A DNA stretch of 44,482 bases from Candidatus Izemoplasma sp. (GTDB taxonomy: Bacteria; Bacillota_I; Bacilli_A; Izemoplasmatales; Izemoplasmataceae): NCBI GenBank assembly GCA_029939945.1, contig JAOZRX010000010.1, forward strand, positions 1 through 44,482, read 5' to 3'. A program made the position numbers and the translations under genes. Shown in pieces: positions 25,849-33,603 of this stretch. Numbering within the stretch: the stretch's first letter is position 1; every line of letters begins with the position of its first letter. Below the pieces are notes generated by a model. That model worked only from the letters and a program-made list of their open reading frames with translations. It did not search any database and had not been told where the DNA came from.

Positions 25849-25898
25849 GGTAATCACCTGCATTTATTATATCAAATTGATGTGGAAAAATTATGAAA

Positions 25899-25923
25899 AG
25901 TAAGCCAAAATAACTGGCTTACT
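25899..25923 (-). terminator. Intrinsic terminator of the coiled-coil gene
   Basis: The stem AGTAAGCCA/TGGCTTACT with a 7-base loop lies just after the stop codon, followed on the minus strand by TTTTCATAATTTTT. Confidence 0.8.
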
Positions 25924-25926
25924 CTT

Positions 25927-28575
25927 TTAGATATTTTTTAAGTCATTTTGAAGCTTTTGATTAATAGTTCCTAGACGTTTAGATAATGCTGCATCATAGT
26001 TTCGTTGTGCTTCTTTTTTAGCATTTTCAAACTTTCTTGATTCATCATTATTTTCTCTATCTATAGTCATAGTATTATCTTTATATTTATCTATTTTACC
26101 ATTCAACTCTTTAGAGATTGAAACTAATCGATTAGAATTTTTTTGTTCAATTCTTGAATTATTAACTTGTAGAGAATCTCTTTGAGAATCATCTAAAGAA
26201 TTAGCCTCTTCATTATATTTTGATATTTTGGAATCAAATCCATTTATTTTTTCTTCAAGGAATTTTTCTTCGTTAAGAATCTTGTGTTTTGCTTGAGAAC
26301 TATTCTCATCCTTTTGTTCTAAAAGATTAACTAAAGCTTCTTCCATTTGATTTGTAAGATTGTGTTTTTCACTTTCAAAGTTTGATTTAATATCTCTTAT
26401 TCGTTCTTCTTCAGTGTTTATACGACTATCTTTATAACTTGAATTTTGCTCAATTACTAATCTGTTTCGATCTAAAGCAAGAGAATCATAATTGCTTGAA
26501 TCAGCCAAAGTTGAATCTAATCTCTCACTAATGTTTATAGTTTCATCATTTAGTTCTTTTTTCAATAACTCAATTGCACTATTCAAGTTAGACTGTTCAC
26601 TAGAATTTAGTAAATCCATTTCTTTTAAAGCATCTTCTTTTCTTATTAATGCTTCTCCAACTGCTTTATTAAATACACCAGTTTTTTCATTAATTGCTTC
26701 ATTTCTACTTTTGTATTCACGATTAAAAGTATTTTCTTTATTAGAAATCTCTTTATCTAAAACTTTAATTTCTTTTTTATAAGCTCGAGGATCAAAAGCG
26801 TTTCTCTTCTTAACTAAAGTATCTATTTCCTCAGTTGAATCAACTTTGAATTGTGCAAGATCAGCAAGAGCATCTTTTACCAATAAATCAATTTCAGCTT
26901 CGAATACTGTTTTTTCAGTTTCATAAATCTCATTAATCTTACTCACAATAAGTTCATAGTCTTTTGCTAATTGAGAGAGACGTTCTTCTAAGAAAGATAC
27001 TTTTAATTTAATACGATTATTTAACTCAACATTTTCATAACCTGAAATAGATTCAGCTCTATCTTTAAATTGTTTTGTAAATTCAATTTGGTAATATAGA
27101 TACTCATTATTAACACTTGCTTGCTTATTATAATCGTTATTATAATATTCAATCGCTTCTTTTTTCTGATTAATCAATTGTGATTGAATCAATTCTTTTA
27201 ATGAGATATCTTTTTCACTTGTAAGTTTTGTTAACTCAATATCGCGAGATAATCTAGCTAGAACATCTGCTAGATTTTTATTGATTTCATTTAGTTTGAA
27301 CTCTTTATCTTTGATTGCTAGTGCTTCTTGAAGTTTAACTGCATTAATATTATTTGTTTTATCAAGTAAGTTCTTTAGATTAACTTGAATATCTTCTTGA
27401 TTTTCTAAATCTAGTTCTTCTGTTTTCTTTAACTCTGATTGTTCACGTTCATTACTTGCAAAATACTCGTTATACTTGTTTAATTCATCTTCCAATGTTT
27501 GTCTTGTATTTAATGAATTTACTTCAATATCATTTTCTAAAGTTGCCTTACAAAGCTCAATTTGATGAAATCTTTCTTCTTCAAAATTAATTAGATTAGT
27601 TTCGTACGCAGCAATTTTATTTAAGTTCTTAGTAATTAATTCTGCTTTTTTTGCATTTAGCACTCCGTATCTATCTCCATGTTCTCTTGATAATAATTTA
27701 AGCTCTCTATCAGCTTTTTTCTCTAAAACAGCAATTTCTTTTTTATGTTGTTTTACAGCTCTAGTATCATTATCTCTAAGAGACTTATTCATAAACTTCT
27801 CATGACGTGCAACTTTTGATTCTAATGTTGATTTGATTCCAGAATCTTTTGTTGTGAATTTATTTTTTTCAACAGATATTTTTTCTTCTATAACAGCAAG
27901 TTTTTCTGCGAATGGTTCTTTTAAATCACCAATTGATTTAGCTGTTTTGATTTGTTCTTTTTCTACTTCTGAATTAAGCTTTTCCACTTTTTTAGCAAAA
28001 GCAGCATTAAGTTTTTCTACTTTTCGATCTCTTTTCTCATTTAAATCTACTACTTTAACTTCGTACTTATCTTGAGCATCTTTAAGAGCTGACAAAAGAC
28101 TGCTAAGATTTTTCTCAGCAATTTTTATAATAGAAGTTTTCTCTTTCTCACTATCTTTTATATCTGAATTGTATTTGTTATTAACTTCAAGGATTAGTTT
28201 CTCATTTTCACTCTTTATTTCTTCTACTAAATCATTTAGTCTATTGATCTCATCTTCAAACTTTTTAGTAGCATCAATAAGATGGTCTTGATAATCTTTT
28301 TCAATTCCTTTAACTCTAGATTCAATATCCTTTAAGTGATTATTGTAATTTGCTTTAATTTCTTTTAAATTAGCAGCAAATCTAGCTTTGATATCTTTAT
28401 CTAATGCAGTATGTTGTTTAATCTCTTTCTTCAAAGTTTTATCTAAGTTATTAGTACTTGTTTGAAATTCTTTAGATATGCTTTTAAGCTTATCTTTGGT
28501 TTTAATTTCTTCTCTTATAACTCCCCCGTAATTCTTATTTAACAACTTGTCTAATTCAATATTCTTTTCCGGCAT
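25927..28575 (-). CDS. 882-residue coiled-coil protein beside the mreB operon
   Basis: Nearly the whole protein is Lys/Glu/Leu/Asn-rich heptad sequence, with no signal peptide, membrane segment or Walker motif, so it is not an SMC ATPase. A short N-terminal region (MPEKNIELDKLLNKNYGGV) and a break near residues 600-610 (KKRNAFDPRAYKKE) are the only clear non-heptad parts. Such proteins form rods or filaments or act as scaffolds. It lies directly after the mreB-EAL operon, with its own promoter and terminator, which makes a cytoskeletal role plausible. I recognise no named family. The start follows GGAGGAATTATT. Confidence 0.8.
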   Translation of the reverse strand: MPEKNIELDKLLNKNYGGVIREEIKTKDKLKSISKEFQTSTNNLDKTLKKEIKQHTALDKDIKARFAANLKEIKANYNNHLKDIESRVKGIEKDYQDHLIDATKKFEDEINRLNDLVEEIKSENEKLILEVNNKYNSDIKDSEKEKTSIIKIAEKNLSSLLSALKDAQDKYEVKVVDLNEKRDRKVEKLNAAFAKKVEKLNSEVEKEQIKTAKSIGDLKEPFAEKLAVIEEKISVEKNKFTTKDSGIKSTLESKVARHEKFMNKSLRDNDTRAVKQHKKEIAVLEKKADRELKLLSREHGDRYGVLNAKKAELITKNLNKIAAYETNLINFEEERFHQIELCKATLENDIEVNSLNTRQTLEDELNKYNEYFASNEREQSELKKTEELDLENQEDIQVNLKNLLDKTNNINAVKLQEALAIKDKEFKLNEINKNLADVLARLSRDIELTKLTSEKDISLKELIQSQLINQKKEAIEYYNNDYNKQASVNNEYLYYQIEFTKQFKDRAESISGYENVELNNRIKLKVSFLEERLSQLAKDYELIVSKINEIYETEKTVFEAEIDLLVKDALADLAQFKVDSTEEIDTLVKKRNAFDPRAYKKEIKVLDKEISNKENTFNREYKSRNEAINEKTGVFNKAVGEALIRKEDALKEMDLLNSSEQSNLNSAIELLKKELNDETINISERLDSTLADSSNYDSLALDRNRLVIEQNSSYKDSRINTEEERIRDIKSNFESEKHNLTNQMEEALVNLLEQKDENSSQAKHKILNEEKFLEEKINGFDSKISKYNEEANSLDDSQRDSLQVNNSRIEQKNSNRLVSISKELNGKIDKYKDNTMTIDRENNDESRKFENAKKEAQRNYDAALSKRLGTINQKLQNDLKNI

Positions 28576-28598
28576 AATAATTCCTCCTTTTCCCTCGT

Positions 28599-28604
28599 TA
28601 GTTT
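28599..28604 (-). promoter_or_regulatory. Probable extended -10 promoter of the coiled-coil gene
   Basis: On the minus strand TGG-TAAAAT lies about 25-30 bases before the start codon and after the upstream terminator. The -35 region is poor, so this would be an extended -10 promoter. Confidence 0.4.
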
Positions 28605-28649
28605 TATTTTACCACAATTAGCATCACATTGTACTGATTTTGGAAAAAA

Positions 28650-28678
28650 AGAAAAGGAAAATGGGGTTTTCCTTTTCT
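28650..28678 (-). terminator. Intrinsic terminator of the mreB-EAL operon
   Basis: The stem AGAAAAGGAAAA/TTTTCCTTTTCT is followed on the minus strand by a run of T, just past the EAL gene. Confidence 0.85.
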
Positions 28679-28686
28679 ACATGAGG

Positions 28687-30129
28687 TCACAGGATACCAT
28701 CTTTATATTTTTTTAGAAATACAAGAATGTTTATTTCATCTAGAGGTGGTGTGAAATAGTATCCTTGAACATAATCTACGTTAAACTCAGATGCAAATTT
28801 TAAATGATTCTTATTCTCGATTCCTTTTGATAACACTTTTAAATTCATTATTTTTGCAAATTTAATAAGCGTTCTATAAAATCGATATTCTCTGTCCGAT
28901 AAATCAATACTTGGTAAGTTTGATTTATCAATCTTAAGAGTATCGAAATCCAGATTCATTAATGATTTTGGTGAAAAGCTTTTATTGTTAAATGCATCTA
29001 TAGAAACCATAAATTTTGCTTTCTTAAGATTCCTTAATGCATGTATTGCCATATCGGATGAAATATCATTTTCAGATATATCGAATTCAATATTCTCTGG
29101 ATCGATATTATAGTCCTCAGCTAAATGGACTAATTCGTATGGTTTATACGCTAATAAGCTTTTCAAACTTAGGTTAATTGTAATCTTAAAATCTGATGTA
29201 ACAATATTATTTTTTCTCCAAGTATTGTATGCAAGAAATGTTTTTTCAATTACCCTTTTATCAATTTTCTCAAATAGGTTTTTCTCTAAAGCAATATCTT
29301 TAAATTTAGACGTTTCAATAATTCTATATTTGTTTTTTTGCCATCTTACTAAACTCTCACATCCTATTATTTTACCTGTCTTAACATCTATTATTGGTAA
29401 AAAGAATGGTGAAAATTCATCAAGATGAAGACCATTAACTATTTCATGATTAAAGCAATCTAAGTCTTGTTTAATAGTATGAATTTCGTCAGTAGCAATT
29501 AATATTTCAATCTCTTCTTTTTTTGCTCTAAGCATTGAGAAGTGGGCTAATTTAATTAATTCACCAACATTAGTAATATCTTTTTTTATTCCAATAGAAG
29601 CACAACCAGCTACTAGGGAAATTCCATAATTTTCTTCTTTCTTATTTACCTTAAAAGATAATCTAGAAATAAAGTTAGATATATATCTTGTGTTTCGGTA
29701 TTGTTCTTCATACCTTAACAACTGATTAATTACTGCAGTATTCTTAAATTCTAAAATAACTACAATTTGATCAGTTCGGTATAAAAAGACATGGTTTCTC
29801 CCTAATTTTTTAGTTAGCTGATTATATACTTGTTTCATAATTTGATCACTAAGATTTATATCATAAAACTGACTATAGGTCATTAGATTAGATATCTCTA
29901 AAAAAACAACATAATGATCTTTTATTTTTTTCTTCCCGTATTTGGTGAAAATAATACTTTTAGATATTACTAATTTGACGTCATCCTTAATTTTCAAATA
30001 TAGTAGAAGAGTTACAAAACTTAACATACTCAAAATAAGATTTACTACTTCTCTTCTTTGAAATGTGTTAAATACGAGAGTTATTAGAAGAAACAACAAA
30101 ATTACTAATAATGTGTTTCTCTTTTTCAT
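28687..30129 (-). CDS. Membrane-anchored degenerate GGDEF/EAL protein
   Basis: 480 residues. Two membrane segments (about 6-21 and 29-46) precede a degenerate GGDEF domain (about 70-215; RTDQI at 118-122 replaces GGDEF). An EAL domain (about 225-475) follows. It keeps Glu258 (ESL for EAL), Arg262-Trp263, Asn319, Glu353, Asp378, Lys399 and Gln455 (QGYYF). It has Ala379 where DDFG has its second Asp and Lys435 where EGVE has its Glu. Loss of these metal/catalytic residues suggests a cyclic di-GMP receptor or pseudoenzyme of the LapD/FimX kind rather than an active phosphodiesterase. It starts six bases after mreB3 without a clear ribosome site, so it is probably translationally coupled. Confidence 0.88.
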   Translation of the reverse strand: MKKRNTLLVILLFLLITLVFNTFQRREVVNLILSMLSFVTLLLYLKIKDDVKLVISKSIIFTKYGKKKIKDHYVVFLEISNLMTYSQFYDINLSDQIMKQVYNQLTKKLGRNHVFLYRTDQIVVILEFKNTAVINQLLRYEEQYRNTRYISNFISRLSFKVNKKEENYGISLVAGCASIGIKKDITNVGELIKLAHFSMLRAKKEEIEILIATDEIHTIKQDLDCFNHEIVNGLHLDEFSPFFLPIIDVKTGKIIGCESLVRWQKNKYRIIETSKFKDIALEKNLFEKIDKRVIEKTFLAYNTWRKNNIVTSDFKITINLSLKSLLAYKPYELVHLAEDYNIDPENIEFDISENDISSDMAIHALRNLKKAKFMVSIDAFNNKSFSPKSLMNLDFDTLKIDKSNLPSIDLSDREYRFYRTLIKFAKIMNLKVLSKGIENKNHLKFASEFNVDYVQGYYFTPPLDEINILVFLKKYKDGIL

Positions 30130-30135
30130 TGTATT

Positions 30136-31179
30136 CTAATCTACTGGTTTTACGTAGTAGTTCCCACGATTTTGAAGTAATACCTTAGTTCCTTCAACAA
30201 TTGCGGTAAGTGGGTTTTTAGCAATATGAACATCTAACCCAATCGTTTTTTCTAAAAACTCGTCTACACCATCAATTAGTGCGCATCCTCCATTTATTAA
30301 CATTCCATTTTCAATTATATCTGCAGATAGTTCTGCAGGTGTGTTTTGAAGTACTTTTAAGATTGCAGTTGAAATTGCATTAAACGGTTCAATTAATATA
30401 TTTCTAATCTCTGTTTGATTCACAGTGATTCTTCTAGGTAGTCCCGTTACAACATCTCTACCATTCGCATAAGTAGTTTTTTCTTCTAGTATTTCTTCTC
30501 TTAAAGTACCTATTTCTTCTTTAATTCTTTGAGCTGTTTTTGGTCCAATTAAAAGTCCATGCTCATATTGTAAATGATTAATAATTTCTTGATCAAAATA
30601 GTTCCCTGCAATTCTAATCGAATCACTCACTACAATATCTCCAAGAGATAAAACACCAATATCAGTAGAACCTCCACCAATATCAATTACCATAGATCCA
30701 TTTGATCCATATATGTCTAGTCCCGCTCCGATTCCTCCTGCTTTAACTTCTTCTTCAATAAACACATCAGGTACACCTAATGTATGAGCAAGATCAATCA
30801 TAGCGTCTCTTTCAATTTGTGTTACTTCACTTGGACAACAAATTAATACTGTTGAAGCTTTTAAATTTATATCAATATTTTCTGCTTTTCTAATTGCAAT
30901 TTCGATTAGTTTTTTTGCTGCATCCATGTCTGAGATTACTCCTCGATTCAACGGGCTAATAATCTTAATTCCATGGTGTCCTCTACCAATCATTTTAGCA
31001 GAATTAAATCCGATAGCTATTACTTCTCCTGTTTCATAATCTGTTGAGATTACTGATGGCTCATTAAAAATAATTCCTTCACCATCAACATATACTAATA
31101 GGTTCGCTGTACCTAAATCAATACCAATTTTTATAAATTTACGTTTTGATTTCACAAGTTTATAGTTTTCGTTTGCCAT
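30136..31179 (-). CDS. mreB: MreB-like actin homolog (third copy)
   Basis: 347 residues with the actin/MreB core: phosphate-1 motif GIDLGTANLLVY, VFNEPS-like IIFNEPSVIS, phosphate-2 motif DIGGGSTDIGVLSLG and adenosine motif LINGGCALIDGVDEF. The segment usually IEEPMAAAIG reads IEEEVKAGGIG, so the Glu is kept but Pro-Met is replaced by Val-Lys. It should form ATP-dependent filaments at the membrane. It has a short N-terminal extension of about 17 basic residues compared with the other two copies. The start follows GAGGTGATAAA. Confidence 0.95.
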   Translation of the reverse strand: MANENYKLVKSKRKFIKIGIDLGTANLLVYVDGEGIIFNEPSVISTDYETGEVIAIGFNSAKMIGRGHHGIKIISPLNRGVISDMDAAKKLIEIAIRKAENIDINLKASTVLICCPSEVTQIERDAMIDLAHTLGVPDVFIEEEVKAGGIGAGLDIYGSNGSMVIDIGGGSTDIGVLSLGDIVVSDSIRIAGNYFDQEIINHLQYEHGLLIGPKTAQRIKEEIGTLREEILEEKTTYANGRDVVTGLPRRITVNQTEIRNILIEPFNAISTAILKVLQNTPAELSADIIENGMLINGGCALIDGVDEFLEKTIGLDVHIAKNPLTAIVEGTKVLLQNRGNYYVKPVD

Positions 31180-31191
31180 TTTATCACCTCT

Positions 31192-32205
31192 TTATAATTG
31201 CAGTGGATTAACTAAATAATCCCCGCGATTCTTAAGTAAGTATTTTGATCCTTCAGCAACACATGTTAAAGGATTACTCACTACTTTAACTGGTACTTTT
31301 ATTCTTTTACTTATGAAGTCTTCAACACCTTTAACAAGTGCTCCTCCACCAGTTAATAATATTCCATTTTGGAATATATCAGCTGATAATTCTGGAGGTG
31401 TATCTTTTAATACGGCGGCTATAAGTTTTACTACCTCTTCGTATATAGGATTTAAGACAGTTTGAATATCTTTACTTGATATATCAACCCACTTAGGAAC
31501 ACCTCTAACAATATCTCTACCAGCATATCTATTTGTTACTAACGGTGCATCTTCTCTTAAATCTGCGAGTTCTATTTTACTTCTTTCACTAGTTAATTCT
31601 CCTATTTCTACTTTATCTTTCTGCTTAACAAGTTTAGCAACTTCACTATCAACATAGTTACCTGCCATTCTTATTGTTCTTGATAATACAATATCTCCAA
31701 ATGATAAAACACCAACGTCTGTTGTTCCACCACCCATATCTACAATCATTACTCCTTTTGATTTAAAGATATCGACATTCGCTCCAAGAGCTCCTGCTTT
31801 GATTTCTTCTTCAATAAATACATCACTTATTCCCATATTTAATGCAAGTTCAATCATAATATCTCTTTCAATTTTTGTTACTTCTGATGGACAACAAATT
31901 ACACTTGATGTATTTGATAATTCTTTTTCTGTTAAGTTCTCAACTTTTTTTAATACATATGATAATAAAGCCTTAGCTGCTTTCATATCACTTATTACTC
32001 CATTTTTCAGTGGTTTAATAACACTAATCTTACTGTGGACTTTACCTAACATTTTGTGCGCGTCTTCCCCCGCTGCTACGACTTTTCCACTTTCACGATC
32101 AAAGGCAATTACTGAAGGTTCATTAAAGATAATTCCTTTTTTCTCAACGTACACTAATAAATTAGCAGTACCTAGGTCTACGCCTAATCCTATTTTCTCA
32201 GCCAT
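31192..32205 (-). CDS. mreB: MreB-like actin homolog (second copy)
   Basis: 337 residues. Phosphate-1 motif GVDLGTANLLVY, IIFNEPSVIAFD, EEEIKAGALGA in the catalytic segment, phosphate-2 motif DMGGGTTDVGVLSFG and adenosine motif LLTGGGALVKGVEDF. It is clearly diverged from the flanking copies, so this is not a recent duplication. It begins about 10 bases after mreB1, behind AGGAGG. No mreC or mreD follows, unlike rod-shape operons of walled bacteria. Confidence 0.95.
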   Translation of the reverse strand: MAEKIGLGVDLGTANLLVYVEKKGIIFNEPSVIAFDRESGKVVAAGEDAHKMLGKVHSKISVIKPLKNGVISDMKAAKALLSYVLKKVENLTEKELSNTSSVICCPSEVTKIERDIMIELALNMGISDVFIEEEIKAGALGANVDIFKSKGVMIVDMGGGTTDVGVLSFGDIVLSRTIRMAGNYVDSEVAKLVKQKDKVEIGELTSERSKIELADLREDAPLVTNRYAGRDIVRGVPKWVDISSKDIQTVLNPIYEEVVKLIAAVLKDTPPELSADIFQNGILLTGGGALVKGVEDFISKRIKVPVKVVSNPLTCVAEGSKYLLKNRGDYLVNPLQL

Positions 32206-32214
32206 AATAACCTC

Positions 32215-33246
32215 CTAAAATTCTCCATAATAATGTTTCTTATCGATCTTCAGCAATTTCTTAGTACCATTAACAACCGCAGTCATTGGATACTTAGAAA
32301 TTCGAACCTCTACTCCTGTAATTTTTTCAAAATATTCTTTTACACCTTTGATTTGTGCTCCGCCACCTGTTATTTGAATTCCATTATCTACTAAGTCACC
32401 TGCTAATTCAGGTGGTGTTGATTCTAAAGTTGAGATTAATGTTGCCTTTATTGTTTCAAAACATTCTAATAATATTTTTCTTATTTCTTTTGCATTTACT
32501 GATACTTGTTGTGGTAATCCTGTAACTAAATCTCTACCCATTGCACTAAAAGTCAGAGTGTTTCCCTCTTCATTCACAGGTAAATCTCCAGTTAAAGAAG
32601 CTAACGCTACCTTAATCTTTTCTGCTGTTTGTGGTCCAATTTCGAGTTTATGTTTTTCTTTTACGTAATTAGTTATCTGTTTATCGAAATAATCACCAGC
32701 TACTTTAATTGATCTTGAATTAACTACTTCTCCAAGTGACAATACACCAAAATCAGTAGTTCCTCCTCCAATATCAACAACTAATTGCCCTGATGGGTTA
32801 TAAATATCTATTCCTCCACCAAGTGCAGCAGCTTTTATTTCTTCATCAATGTAAGTTTTCTCAATTCCGAGTTCTTGTCCAAGTTTCATAATAGCTGCCT
32901 TTTCTGTGTCAGTTATTTCTGATGGAATACATATCAACAATTTATTAATATGTTCCATGTTCGACATGAAAATTTTATTAAAGGTAAACAATAAAATCTC
33001 TCGAATCATATCGATGTCCGAAATAACTCCTCCATTTAACGGCTTAATAACTTCTACTTTATCATGTGTTTTTCCTACTAATCCTGCGGCGTCAAATCCT
33101 ACTGATACAACTTTTTTGCTTGCTTTATCAATAGCTATGATCGAAGGTTCATTAAATACTGTACCTCGACCCTCCACATAAATTAGAAGGTTTGAAGTCC
33201 CAAGATCAACTCCAACGTTCATCTTACCTTTGGTTTTTTCACCCAT
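32215..33246 (-). CDS. mreB: MreB-like actin homolog (first copy, riboswitch-controlled)
   Basis: 343 residues. Phosphate-1 motif VGVDLGTSN (11-19), TVFNEPSIIAID, catalytic segment DEEIKAAALGGG (134-145), phosphate-2 motif DIGGGTTDFGVLSLG (158-172) and adenosine motif QITGGGAQIKGVKEY. It is first in an operon of three mreB genes and a GGDEF/EAL gene. The start is the ATG at 33246 behind AGGAGG; an in-frame start at 33288 would lie in the T-tract of the leader terminator. Expression should depend on the riboswitch upstream. Confidence 0.95.
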   Translation of the reverse strand: MGEKTKGKMNVGVDLGTSNLLIYVEGRGTVFNEPSIIAIDKASKKVVSVGFDAAGLVGKTHDKVEVIKPLNGGVISDIDMIREILLFTFNKIFMSNMEHINKLLICIPSEITDTEKAAIMKLGQELGIEKTYIDEEIKAAALGGGIDIYNPSGQLVVDIGGGTTDFGVLSLGEVVNSRSIKVAGDYFDKQITNYVKEKHKLEIGPQTAEKIKVALASLTGDLPVNEEGNTLTFSAMGRDLVTGLPQQVSVNAKEIRKILLECFETIKATLISTLESTPPELAGDLVDNGIQITGGGAQIKGVKEYFEKITGVEVRISKYPMTAVVNGTKKLLKIDKKHYYGEF

Positions 33247-33282
33247 AAAATTCCTCCTAAATATATTTTTTGTGTATAAAAT

Positions 33283-33313
33283 AAACAAAAACGCCTTAAA
33301 ATAAATTAAGGCG
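33283..33313 (-). terminator. Leader terminator between riboswitch and mreB1
   Basis: An 8-bp stem, CGCCTTAA/TTAAGGCG (33292-33313), with a 6-base loop is followed on the minus strand by TTTTTGTTT. It stands between the aptamer and the first mreB, as expected for an expression platform working by transcription attenuation. Confidence 0.85.
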
Positions 33314-33389
33314 CTTATTTACACAATATATTAGGTATCCAAAAATATTTATTGAGTGCAACAATAATAAATTAGAGAATCCTATTAAC

Positions 33390-33477
33390 AAATATTGCGG
33401 TCCAGCCGGCATAGGTGTTCCTTTAGCCCTGTGACTTTGCGTATACACATTTCCATGTATTTGCCCTTAAAATATTT
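33390..33477 (-). ncRNA. Cyclic di-GMP-I (GEMM-I) riboswitch aptamer
   Basis: Read on the minus strand, the leader has the GEMM-I landmarks in order. P1 is AAATATT pairing with AATATTT at the far end. Next come GGGCAAA, a stem capped by a GGAA tetraloop (33451-33454), the invariant ACGCAAAG (33442-33435), then CACAGGGCTAA, and finally CCTATGCCGGCTGGACCGC (receptor helix). Order and spacing match the cyclic di-GMP-I consensus. It sits downstream of a sigma-A promoter and about 75 bases before an intrinsic terminator, controlling the mreB1-mreB2-mreB3-EAL operon. ON or OFF behaviour cannot be settled by eye. Confidence 0.9.
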
Positions 33478-33499
33478 ATCTTATACAACTTCAATCTAT

Positions 33500-33527
33500 A
33501 TTATATACCTTGAGTATTCAATAACAA
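33500..33527 (-). promoter_or_regulatory. Promoter of the mreB operon
   Basis: On the minus strand TTGTTA (33527-33522) and TATAAT (33505-33500) are 16 bases apart. Transcription would start about 15 bases before the riboswitch aptamer. Confidence 0.7.
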
Positions 33528-33603
33528 AAGTTCATATATGAGCCAACAATTATCAAAGCATTCAATATTTGTTTTTTAGAAACTGCTTAAATCTTTTAAC
33601 TGT

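Noticed and set aside
25927-28575. SMC or Rad50-type ATPase
   Set aside because: No Walker A, Walker B or signature motif is present at either end of the coiled coil.
28687-30129. Active diguanylate cyclase or phosphodiesterase
   Set aside because: The GGDEF motif is replaced by RTDQI, and two conserved acidic residues of the EAL site are lost, so activity is unlikely although not excluded.
33247-33288. Longer N-terminus for the first MreB
   Set aside because: It would begin within the T-tract of the leader terminator and lacks a ribosome site; the ATG at 33246 has AGGAGG.
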